Assembly (NCBI RefSeq): GCF_001465595.2
Contig: NZ_CP013481.2
Coordinates: 1,736,001 to 1,800,000, forward strand
Direction of reading: 5' to 3'
DNA length: 64,000 bases
Source: Pandoraea apista
GTDB taxonomy: Bacteria > Pseudomonadota > Gammaproteobacteria > Burkholderiales > Burkholderiaceae
Of this stretch, positions 54,291 to 61,897 are shown in pieces; the stretch's first letter is position 1; each line of letters begins with the position of its first letter. The translations under genes were made by a program, and so were the position numbers. The notes under the pieces are model-generated. The model searched no databases. It was not told where the DNA came from and worked only from the letters and a program-made list of their open reading frames with translations.

Positions 54291-56079
54291 ATGTGAATGC
54301 GGCGGAATGCCGCACGGGGGTGTCTGCCAGTTGAACGATGGCCTGGCGGCGCTGGATGACGGTTTCATTTGCGCGTTGGCGGGTGGTGGACATCAGCGTG
54401 AAGCCGTCGCGTATGAAGGGACGGCGATCTGCGGGCAATAGCGACAGTGGCGTCGTCCCGGATTGATCGACGACGGTGGGGTCGCCGCCGTAGCGCAATG
54501 CGGTCGAGAGCATGTACTCGGCGAGCGTTGCGCTCTCCGATTCCCGCGTTGCCTCGGCAAGTGCATGCATCAGCGTACTGCCGTCAAGCCCCGGTTCGTT
54601 GATGTTCGGACAAAGGGCGAGCAGGACTTCCGCTGCGCCGCAGTAGCCGCGTTGGGTCAGCCACACAATGGGGGGCGTGCCGTCACGATGCCGTTGCTCA
54701 AGATTCATGCCGTTACGTTGGAGCGACTCACCCAATTCAAGCAGGGATTCGTGTGGAAGCAGGGGGTTGTGTCCTCTTGCGTTGAGTCGATTGGCCTGCG
54801 CCAGGAGGGCGGCGACAATGGCAGGCACTTCGTTGGCGATGTTCTGTGCGCAGGAGTGCTTTGCGTCGAGCACGCAGCGTTCCGCTCGTTGCCGTGCCGA
54901 CGTTATCATCGTTTGGCAGATTCGCAGACGGTGCGAGAGGCTCTCGGTGACGAGCGATCGCGCCGTTGTGCCATCGACGTTGGGTTGGTCGAGGTCGCCT
55001 CCGTGACGCAGGGCCAGCGTGAGGAGAAAAAATGCGGAGAGGGCATGCCGTCCGCGATGTGTCGCGGCAGCGAGATAGTGCATGAGGCAGTTGCCATCGA
55101 GGTTGCCTAAAGTGGCATTGCAGTCGGCGCCGATCGAGAGCAACGTTTCAGCCGCTGCGCAATAGCCGTTGAGCGCGAGCAGCATGATAGGCGGAGAGCC
55201 TGTCCGGTCTTGCTGCGCGAGTCGAGTGCCGTGCGATCGGAGCATCTTGCCGAGTTGAAATAGCGACGCGTGCGGGGTCAGCAGATCGTGACCGGCCAGA
55301 CGCAGACGTTCGGCTTGCGCTGCCATGGCGGTGGCGACCAGTGGGACACCGTGCGCGGTGAGCTGATTGGGGTCCGAGCCGAATGCCAATACCGAAGACA
55401 ACCATTCCGGGGCGACCTGACTGCACAGATGTGACAGTGGAAGATGAAAGTTGCCGGGGACCGCAGACGCTGCGACGGTGTTGGTCTTGTCGCGTCCGGA
55501 GAGGACCAGCACTTTGAGGGCCGAAGCGAGCCTCCCCTCCGGAGGGAGGCCAGACGTCTCGTTCAGAATCGAGTCGACAAAGACACTGGGATATGCCGAC
55601 GGTGAAGCGGCGAACCGGAGCCAAAGTTGCAATCCTTCGTCGCTCAGGAGGAGATTTGCGTCGTCGGGGCGCAGGTGCCGGCGCCGTGTCCGATCGACGA
55701 AGATACCGGCTTCGTCCAGTCTGGCGAGCGTTCTTTCCTGCGGCGGCGTACAGAACAGGGTGGCCATCGTAAAGGCGAGACCCGCTGGGTTGCCGTCCCT
55801 CGCTACCCGGCAACTGTCGAGTAGCTCGCGGCCCGCTGTCGTGTTGACACTTATCAGTACGTCCCGGGCGTCTTTCGACGAACACTGCTTGTCTCGCTTG
55901 GCCAGAAGCAGGCGGTCGAGCGACATTTCGGATAGCGATGACGGATCGAGGGTGGGCGAGGGCGAAGGGTTCCCCGGCTCGGGGGACGTTGCCGGGAGCG
56001 CATGAAAGACGGCGCTCGACACTGGGGGTGTAGTGGAGAGAGGGGACTGAGGCATCGGATTGAGGCTCTGGGAGGACAC
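54289..56079 (-). CDS. Ankyrin-like repeat protein with a 173-residue internal duplication
   Basis: I do not recognise a named family for this 596-residue protein. Residues 1-60 are Ser/Pro-rich and probably disordered. Two homologous modules follow, at about 245-403 and 417-577, offset by 173 residues: for example GSPPIMLLALNGYCAAAETLL against GTPPIVWLTQRGYCGAAEVLL, and ALRHGGDLDQPNVDGTT against ALRYGGDPTVVDQSGTT. Within modules, units such as DG-T-LMH-A and LL-GAD resemble ankyrin repeats. There is no Sec signal or membrane segment. It could be a secreted or cytoplasmic interaction protein. The start may be 56079 or the ATG at 56055. Its stop overlaps the distal NsrR-like site of hmp. Confidence 0.7.
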   Translation of the reverse strand: MSSQSLNPMPQSPLSTTPPVSSAVFHALPATSPEPGNPSPSPTLDPSSLSEMSLDRLLLAKRDKQCSSKDARDVLISVNTTAGRELLDSCRVARDGNPAGLAFTMATLFCTPPQERTLARLDEAGIFVDRTRRRHLRPDDANLLLSDEGLQLWLRFAASPSAYPSVFVDSILNETSGLPPEGRLASALKVLVLSGRDKTNTVAASAVPGNFHLPLSHLCSQVAPEWLSSVLAFGSDPNQLTAHGVPLVATAMAAQAERLRLAGHDLLTPHASLFQLGKMLRSHGTRLAQQDRTGSPPIMLLALNGYCAAAETLLSIGADCNATLGNLDGNCLMHYLAAATHRGRHALSAFFLLTLALRHGGDLDQPNVDGTTARSLVTESLSHRLRICQTMITSARQRAERCVLDAKHSCAQNIANEVPAIVAALLAQANRLNARGHNPLLPHESLLELGESLQRNGMNLEQRHRDGTPPIVWLTQRGYCGAAEVLLALCPNINEPGLDGSTLMHALAEATRESESATLAEYMLSTALRYGGDPTVVDQSGTTPLSLLPADRRPFIRDGFTLMSTTRQRANETVIQRRQAIVQLADTPVRHSAAFT

Positions 56080-56251
56080 CGAGCATAGGCGTTGGCATCA
56101 GGTGTGTGGTGCAAGGGGAAGCTGCGAGGTTACGCAGATATATCGAGCCAGTTTTGGCATTCGGACCTTGAGGTTATCGACGGCGGGCATGTCGACGCGG
56201 GACGATGGCGAATTACAATGCGGTATTCACGATCTATTGCCACGTTTTTGT

Positions 56252-56920
56252 ATGTCGGAGAGAACCTTCCCAGTGCCCGATGCCACGCCTGAACCGTTAG
56301 AGAGCCAGGCGCATGACGCCGTGATCGCGGCAACGCGCCATTGGCTGACGCGTGCCGTGATCGGGCTGAACCTCTGTCCGTTCGCGAAGGCGGTACACGT
56401 CAAGGATCAGATTCGTTATGTCGTGAGCGCCGCACGCGATAGCGAAGGCGCATTGCAGGATCTGGAGCGCGAGTTGCGGTGGCTGGCCGAGGCCGATCCA
56501 CAAACCGTGGATACAACGCTGTTGATCCTGCCGTATGCGCTACTCGATTTTCACGAGTACAACGACGCACTGTTTTTCGCGGAACGCCTGCTCAAACAGT
56601 TGCGTCTCGAAGGCGAGTTGCAGATTGCGAGCTTTCATCCGGACTATCAATTCGAAGGCACGGCGCCGGACGACGCCGAGAACTACACCAACCGCTCGCC
56701 CTATCCGATTCTGCATTTGCTACGTGAGTCGAGTATCGATCGCGCGGTGGAGGCTTTTCCGGAGGCCGAAACGATTTATGAGCGCAACGAGGCGCTGATG
56801 CGCAAGATGGGGGTAGCGGGTTATCACGCCTGGATGGCGCAGCCAGCGGAAGATGAGGACGGGGCGAACGACAACACGATCGCTGGCGTTGATGAGACGA
56901 GCGGCAAGGCGGGGGAATGA
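56252..56920 (+). CDS. DUF1415 family protein
   Basis: This 222-residue cytoplasmic protein resembles DUF1415: TRHWLTRAVIGLNLCPFAKAV at about residue 28 and SFHPDYQFEGTAPDD with NRSPYPILHLLRE in the centre are hallmarks. Function is unknown. The ATG at 56252 has no visible ribosome site; the GTG at 56273 has GGAG 12 bases upstream and would shorten it by 7 residues. The C-terminal 25 residues are acidic and variable. It is divergent from the ankyrin-like gene across 172 bases. Confidence 0.82.
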   Translation: MSERTFPVPDATPEPLESQAHDAVIAATRHWLTRAVIGLNLCPFAKAVHVKDQIRYVVSAARDSEGALQDLERELRWLAEADPQTVDTTLLILPYALLDFHEYNDALFFAERLLKQLRLEGELQIASFHPDYQFEGTAPDDAENYTNRSPYPILHLLRESSIDRAVEAFPEAETIYERNEALMRKMGVAGYHAWMAQPAEDEDGANDNTIAGVDETSGKAGE

Positions 56921-57074
56921 CGTTTGCCGAAGGCGTTGGAGACGTCACCGACGCTGGCGGCATGAGCGGGAAGAGGGAGGGGAGAGGTATCGTTGATGTA
57001 CCTTCTTCACGCCGCCGCACCCGTCATTCGCAGGGCGTCTCTTGATGGACGTCTGCCATGTTGGAACGACAAAA

Positions 57075-57110
57075 ACAAAAAAGCCGCGCGATATATTCGG
57101 GCGGCTCTTT
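57075..57110 (-). terminator. Terminator downstream of tRNA-Thr
   Basis: On the minus strand GAGCCGC pairs with GCGGCTT around a 13-base loop and is followed by a T-rich tract interrupted by a G. It lies 56 bases past the tRNA. Confidence 0.85.
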
Positions 57111-57165
57111 TGTTGACTGCTAAGTACTGCGTCTTGCTTGCATAACCAGGGACTCAAGAAGTCGC

Positions 57166-57241
57166 TGGTGCCGGAGAGAGGAATCGAACCCCCGACCTTC
57201 TCATTACGAATGAGCTGCTCTACCGACTGAGCTACTCCGGC
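57166..57241 (-). tRNA. tRNA-Thr(CGT)
   Basis: A complete cloverleaf of 76 bases with encoded CCA. The acceptor stem is GCCGGAG/CTCCGGC, the D arm GCTC/GAGC, and the anticodon loop TTCGTAA gives CGT, reading ACG (Thr). The T arm holds GGTTCGATTCC. The outermost anticodon-stem pair (G27-A43) is mismatched. It reads left between the DUF1415 gene and fbp. Confidence 0.97.
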
Positions 57242-57362
57242 GCTGCGAAGAAGTGAGATAATAGCAGAATTTCTGCGGTTGTCACTACTTTTTTCAAAGA
57301 TTTTTTGCTGTCTCTGCGTGAGTTACGCGTAAATCATTGAAATTTCAGAAATCCTGCGCTTT

Positions 57363-57395
57363 CGTCGTCGCGAGGAATTTGCTGTCGCGACGACG
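57363..57395. terminator. Strong hairpin downstream of fbp
   Basis: CGTCGTCGCGA pairs perfectly with TCGCGACGACG (11 bp) around an 11-base loop, 12 bases after the fbp stop. The T-run (TTTT) lies on the wrong side for fbp, so it may protect the 3' end rather than act as a classical terminator. Confidence 0.5.
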
Positions 57396-57406
57396 TTTTC
57401 GTGACC

Positions 57407-58420
57407 TTACTTCGCGTTGTCTTCGTGGTGGTAGCCGGTCACACGCTCGACTTCGTTCTTCGAGCCGAGGAACACGGCCACGCGCTCGTGCAGTTTCTGC
57501 GGCTGCACATCCAGAATGCGCTGCATGCCGTTCGTTGCCGCGCCGCCCGCTTGCTCCACCAGGAAGCTCATCGGGTTGGCTTCGTACATGATGCGCAGCT
57601 TGCCCGGCTTGTCCGGATCGCGCTTGTCGGCCGGATACATGAACACGCCGCCGCGCGTGAGAATGCGATGCACGTCTGCCACCATCGAGGCGATCCAGCG
57701 CATATTGAAGTCCTTGCCACGCACGCCTTCCTTGCCTTGCAACAATTCGCTGACATAGCGCTGCACCGGCGGATACCAATGGCGCTCGTTCGACATGTTG
57801 ATCGCGAACTCCTTGGTGTCCTCCGGAATGCGCATGCCTTCCTGCGTGAGTACCCACGAACCCATCTCGCGATCCAGCGTGAAGCAATTCACGCCGTGCC
57901 CCGTCGTCAGTACGAGGACCGTTTGCGGGCCGTACACCGCGTAACCGGCCGCGACCTGTTGCGTGCCCGGTTGCAGGAAATCCTTCTCGGTCGGATCCGT
58001 TACGCCGTCCGGGCAACGCAGCACCGAGAAGATCGTGCCGATCGACACATTCACGTCGATGTTCGACGAGCCGTCGAGCGGGTCGAACATCAACAGATAT
58101 TCGCCTTGCGGATAGCGGTTCGGAATGTGGAAGACGTCTTCCATCTCTTCCGACGCCATGGCAGCCAGATGGCCGCCCCATTCGTTCGCTTCGAGCATGA
58201 TTTCATTGGAGATCACGTCGAGCTTCTTCTGAACTTCACCCTGCACGTTTTCACTGCCGGCGCTACCTAGCACGCCACCCAGCGCCCCCTTGGACACGGC
58301 ATGACTGATCGATTTGCACGCGCGCGCAACAACTTCGATCAGCAGTCGCAGCTCGGCAGGAATGTTGTTGAACTCCCGCTGCTGTTCGATGAGATATTGA
58401 GTAAGGGTCTTGCGCCGCAT
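57407..58420 (-). CDS. fbp: Class I fructose-1,6-bisphosphatase
   Basis: This 337-residue gluconeogenic enzyme hydrolyses fructose-1,6-bisphosphate. The metal-binding motif [17 protein letters not shown] is clear near residue 113. [21 protein letters not shown] near the C-terminus is the substrate-binding region, and EQAGGAAT also matches class I enzymes. The start [14 protein letters not shown] is typical for the family; GGAGG precedes the ATG by 5 bases. It is transcribed leftwards ahead of tRNA-Thr. Confidence 0.97.
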   Translation of the reverse strand: MRRKTLTQYLIEQQREFNNIPAELRLLIEVVARACKSISHAVSKGALGGVLGSAGSENVQGEVQKKLDVISNEIMLEANEWGGHLAAMASEEMEDVFHIPNRYPQGEYLLMFDPLDGSSNIDVNVSIGTIFSVLRCPDGVTDPTEKDFLQPGTQQVAAGYAVYGPQTVLVLTTGHGVNCFTLDREMGSWVLTQEGMRIPEDTKEFAINMSNERHWYPPVQRYVSELLQGKEGVRGKDFNMRWIASMVADVHRILTRGGVFMYPADKRDPDKPGKLRIMYEANPMSFLVEQAGGAATNGMQRILDVQPQKLHERVAVFLGSKNEVERVTGYHHEDNAK

Positions 58421-58572
58421 GTGGGCCTCCAGAAAAGCAAAAAAAGCGTACCTGTTCGATTTGGTCGCAATTTTACTCGTAATGGCACGCTGCCCCCGCG
58501 AAAAATCCTTGGGGGCAGCGCAATTTCAGGTGTGGCTGAGGTAGGTCTCGGTGTTTTCCGAGAGACGGCCGA

Positions 58573-59856
58573 TCAGTCGAGGCCGTCGAACAGCGCGTCG
58601 TCCGGACCGATGTGCGACGGTGCGCGCCATGTGGCGTCGCGCATGCTGTGCTGGACCTGCTTGTCTACGCCCAGCAGAATAGCGAAGATCGCCATGCGCA
58701 CGGGAATACCGTTGTCCGTCTGACGGAAGATCGCCAGTCGCGGGTCGTGATTCAGATCCGTCGACAGATCGTTGGCGCCCGGCCGGCTGTCGCGCGGCAG
58801 CGGGTGCATGATGATCGTGCGCGCGTCGCAATACTGATTGATCAGTGCTTCGTTGATCTGGAAGTCGGGCGTATAGCCTTCGATCGCCTCGTCGGCAAAA
58901 CGCTCTTTCTGGATGCGCGTCGCGTAGACCACGTCGGCACCGGCCAGATCGGCGAGCGAGTTGCTCTGCACGATCACGTGACCGTTCTGCGAGATCTGGT
59001 CGAGAATGTACGTCGGCATTTCGAGCGACGGCGGCGAGATCAGCGTGAACTTCAGACCGCGATACAGGGCCAGCAACTTGATGAGCGAGTGCACCGTGCG
59101 GCCGTAGCGCAGATCGCCGACCATCGCGACGTGCGCGCCATCGACGAGCTTGCCCAGACGCGAGAACTCGCGGCCGATGGTGTACAGATCGAGGATTGCC
59201 TGGCTCGGGTGTTCGCCCGGGCCGTCGCCGCCGTTGATGACGGGGATGTTCGTGGCGCGTGCGAATTCCGCGACCGACCCCTTTTCCGGGTGACGCACGA
59301 CGAGCGCGTCGACATAGCCGCTCATCACGCGGCTCGTGTCGTAGATCGATTCGCCCTTGGCCATCGACGAGAACGTGAAGCCGGTGGTGTCGCACACCGA
59401 GCCGCCAAGGCGGCAGAAGGCTGCGCCGAAGCTCACGCGGGTCCGGGTGCTGGCTTCGAAGAACAGATTGCCGAGCACGGCACCTTCGAGCACTCGCGAG
59501 ATCTTCTGGCGGCGCGCGATCGGTTGCATGATGTCGGCGATATGGAACAGCTCTTCGAGCGAGTCGCGCGAGAACTGGTCGACCGAGATCAGATGCGGCT
59601 TGCCGTCGAGCCCCATGCGCTCGCGCAACGGTTTGTGTGCGCTTTGCGTAGATTCTGCGGACGGCGCTTCGCGACCGAGGATTTCGCCGACGAATTTCTC
59701 CACGATGCTCGGCATCGTGCGATATTCGCTCGAATCTTCAGGCAGCAGCCAGGTGTCAAGGGCGCGCCGGCGAACGCCGATGCGCTCGGCAAAGCTGTCG
59801 CGGGTCATGTTCAGGCGACGCATCGCGTCGCGCAGGAAAGTCTGCTGTGCACTCAT
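58573..59856 (-). CDS. pyrB: Aspartate carbamoyltransferase with N-terminal helix-turn-helix extension
   Basis: This 427-residue protein should condense carbamoyl phosphate and aspartate in pyrimidine synthesis. Catalytic motifs are EASTRTR (residues 134-140), HPSQAILDLYTI and MHPLPR. It is about 110 residues longer than usual ATCases. Residues 1-55 look like an XRE-type HTH (LRDAMRRLNMTRDSFAERIG, RRRALDTWLLP), and residues 60-85 form a linker. I recall long ATCases from related bacteria, so the extension may be conserved rather than an accident. The start at 59856 is preferred over 59946 because the HTH sequence begins here. It is divergent from a LysR gene. Confidence 0.88.
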   Translation of the reverse strand: MSAQQTFLRDAMRRLNMTRDSFAERIGVRRRALDTWLLPEDSSEYRTMPSIVEKFVGEILGREAPSAESTQSAHKPLRERMGLDGKPHLISVDQFSRDSLEELFHIADIMQPIARRQKISRVLEGAVLGNLFFEASTRTRVSFGAAFCRLGGSVCDTTGFTFSSMAKGESIYDTSRVMSGYVDALVVRHPEKGSVAEFARATNIPVINGGDGPGEHPSQAILDLYTIGREFSRLGKLVDGAHVAMVGDLRYGRTVHSLIKLLALYRGLKFTLISPPSLEMPTYILDQISQNGHVIVQSNSLADLAGADVVYATRIQKERFADEAIEGYTPDFQINEALINQYCDARTIIMHPLPRDSRPGANDLSTDLNHDPRLAIFRQTDNGIPVRMAIFAILLGVDKQVQHSMRDATWRAPSHIGPDDALFDGLD

Positions 59857-59991
59857 GGTCGGGTCGGCAGGGCTGTGTACGCGATGCGTATAATAGGCGT
59901 CGATTCGTTGTTTGTCCAGCAAAAGACGTGCCCCGTGCGGGGCCACGCCAGCCGGGCGTTTCCGGCATTTCCGGTGTATTGCCGTACGGGT

Positions 59992-60897
59992 ATGGAAAAC
60001 CTTCTCCGCAAGTTAGACCTCACCTCTTTGCGCCTTTTCGTGGCTGTCTGCCAGGAGCGGAGCATGGCGCGTGCCGCCGAGCGCGAATTCATCGCGCCGT
60101 CGGCCATTAGCCGGCGCATTGCCGACATCGAGGCGATTGTCGGCCTTCCCCTTATTCAGCGTCATCAGCGTGGTATTACCGTCACGCCCGTCGGCGAGAC
60201 GGTGCGTCGCTACGCCGAGCGCATTCTCGGCACGATCGAGTCTCTGGGGGCCGAGCTGTCGCAGTTCCACGAAGGGGCGCGAGGCAGCGTGCGCATTGCG
60301 GCGAATCTGTCGGCTATCGTCCAGTTCCTGCCGGAAGACCTCGCCGCGTTCGGCCGTGTGTTTTCTGCCGTGGATGTCGAACTCGACGAGCAGCACAGTA
60401 ACGAAGTGCTCCAGCGCGTGGGCGAGCGCGCGGTGGATGTCGGCATCTGCAATGCCGTCGAGGGAATCGAAGCTTTTACGATGGTGCCGTATCGCCGCGA
60501 CCGGCTCGCCGTGATTCTGCCGGTCGGCCATCCGTTGGCGGCGCGCACGGGCGAGATTCCGTTCTCGGCGTGTGTGGGCGAGACGCTTGTGGGGCTCCAG
60601 GGCAATAGCGCGCTCACGCAGTTGCTGCGTCAGCAGGCGAGCGCGGCGGGGGCGTCGTTGCGGATCAAGATCCGCGTGTCGAGTCTCGACGCCCTGTGCC
60701 GCATGGCACATGCGGGGTTGGGCATTGCCATCGCGCCCGAGCAAGTCGGCCAGTTGTATGTAGGTAAGCTCGATGTGGTCGTGCGCCCGCTCACCGACGA
60801 ATGGGCGTACCGCCAACTCTGGCTTGTATTCCCGTCGCGTGAGCAATTGAGTGCCACGGCATTGGCCGTCGTGAATTTCCTGGAGCAGAAGGATTGA
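59992..60897 (+). CDS. LysR family transcriptional regulator
   Basis: This 301-residue regulator carries the LysR HTH (LTSLRLFVAVCQERSMARAA and PSAISRRIADIEAIVG) and a normal effector domain ending near residue 295. It is divergent from the aspartate carbamoyltransferase gene with 135 bases between starts, a layout that hints at regulation but does not prove it. The ribosome site is weak (ACGGG). A long open frame extends upstream through the carbamoyltransferase gene and is not family-like. Confidence 0.9.
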   Translation: MENLLRKLDLTSLRLFVAVCQERSMARAAEREFIAPSAISRRIADIEAIVGLPLIQRHQRGITVTPVGETVRRYAERILGTIESLGAELSQFHEGARGSVRIAANLSAIVQFLPEDLAAFGRVFSAVDVELDEQHSNEVLQRVGERAVDVGICNAVEGIEAFTMVPYRRDRLAVILPVGHPLAARTGEIPFSACVGETLVGLQGNSALTQLLRQQASAAGASLRIKIRVSSLDALCRMAHAGLGIAIAPEQVGQLYVGKLDVVVRPLTDEWAYRQLWLVFPSREQLSATALAVVNFLEQKD

Positions 60898-61006
60898 TTC
60901 GCTACCGAAATTTGCGGTCTGCGCCACTCGCGACCTGAAGCCGCTCTCCGAAAAACAGCCCGATTCTCGGAGAGCGGTCAGGCATTGCTGTTAGCGGTGG
61001 GCCACG

Positions 61007-61210
61007 TCAAACGCGCGGCACGAGCGAACTGATTCGTGAAGCGAAGACCTTGGGATCGGCCAGCTGTACCACGTCATCCGGGACATCGATGACATGCGCC
61101 TGCTGGTCGGGGCCGGCAGCGATTCCGGCCACTTGCCCGCGCATGCTGCCATCACCTTGTTGGGCGGCGACAAGTTCCCCTTGCTTGTTGACGATGACGA
61201 CCATTTTCAT
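61007..61210 (-). CDS. Small protein of unknown function
   Basis: This 67-residue protein (MKMVVIVNKQGELVAA at the start, then IDVPDDVVQLADP) looks like a small alpha/beta protein with no signal peptide or membrane segment. Its ATG overlaps the stop of the upstream 87-residue gene by 4 bases (ATGA), which strongly suggests translational coupling and a real gene. I do not recognise a family. Confidence 0.65.
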   Translation of the reverse strand: MKMVVIVNKQGELVAAQQGDGSMRGQVAGIAAGPDQQAHVIDVPDDVVQLADPKVFASRISSLVPRV

Positions 61211-61470
61211 ACCACACCCCCACCTTGCAGGTTATGCCAGGCACCGCCCGGCCCAAGATTCGTGATCGTGACGTAGTACGTGGTGTGACCGTTGTTGTCC
61301 TTCTCCTTGCGCTGGTTGTCCGCGCGATGGACGCCGCCGGAATTCGGTGTTTTGACATCGGCGCTTGCAAATTGCGTGCCGAAGTCTTCACCGCCATCGC
61401 GGACATACCACCAATAGGCAGACTGGTTGGGATTTAGGAATGTCAGCGGCCCTACATTGTTGAACGCCAT
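61207..61470 (-). CDS. Small protein of unknown function with YWWY motif
   Basis: This 87-residue protein contains QSAYWWYVRDGGEDFG near residue 18 and ends with a strand-like TTYYVTITNLGPGGAWHN and LQGGGVV. It looks like a compact beta protein, perhaps ligand-binding or lectin-like; this is a guess. AGAGGAG lies 9 bases before the ATG at 61470. It is coupled to the 67-residue gene downstream. I see no signal peptide. Confidence 0.7.
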   Translation of the reverse strand: MAFNNVGPLTFLNPNQSAYWWYVRDGGEDFGTQFASADVKTPNSGGVHRADNQRKEKDNNGHTTYYVTITNLGPGGAWHNLQGGGVV

Positions 61471-61897
61471 GGCATGACTCCTCTGGAAATGACGCGCAAT
61501 GGCTGCTAGCGGGCAGCTCACGCGCTTAGGTTGGCGCAACTCCGTACGCAATACGAACCTGTTTTCCCCTGCGGTGGGTAGATGGTCTGCATTTCGTACG
61601 TACGTCACCGGCATTCAATTGGCACAGTCGATGGCGCGCTTAAAATCTAGTGGTTCCGGCGTGCGCTATTGGGAGGTTCATGCTGGCCGCCCCGTGACAC
61701 AAGCATTCGCGCTATTTGTAACTGCGATTTTTCGGAATTTCCCCAAGGTGCATTGGGTACGTTTGTGGGTTCATGCGACGGGTATGCACTGATTCGGGGC
61801 GGGCACGGACATCGCAATCCGTCACGGCGACCTTGCCCAGACGGCATCGCGGCACCCCGTGTCCGGAGCTATCCTCTTCGCGAGGAGGTTCCCTCGC
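61471..61897. other. Divergent intergenic stretch before the aconitase-family gene
   Basis: These 427 bases hold no convincing gene. They must contain promoters for the small-protein pair (left) and probably the aconitase-family gene (right). AGGAGG near 61882-61887 is the latter's ribosome site. No repeat or known regulatory RNA was recognised. Confidence 0.4.

Noticed and set aside
57166..57241. tRNA-Thr as a phage or island attachment site
   Set aside because: No integrase, no repeated tRNA 3' end and no foreign-looking segment beside it.
58612..59991. Long N-terminal extension of the LysR gene running antisense through the carbamoyltransferase gene
   Set aside because: The LysR HTH starts only at the ATG at 59992; the extension overlaps a well-supported gene on the other strand.
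61499..61792. A 97-codon plus-strand open frame
   Set aside because: No ribosome site, no recognisable motif, and it lies across the divergent promoter region.
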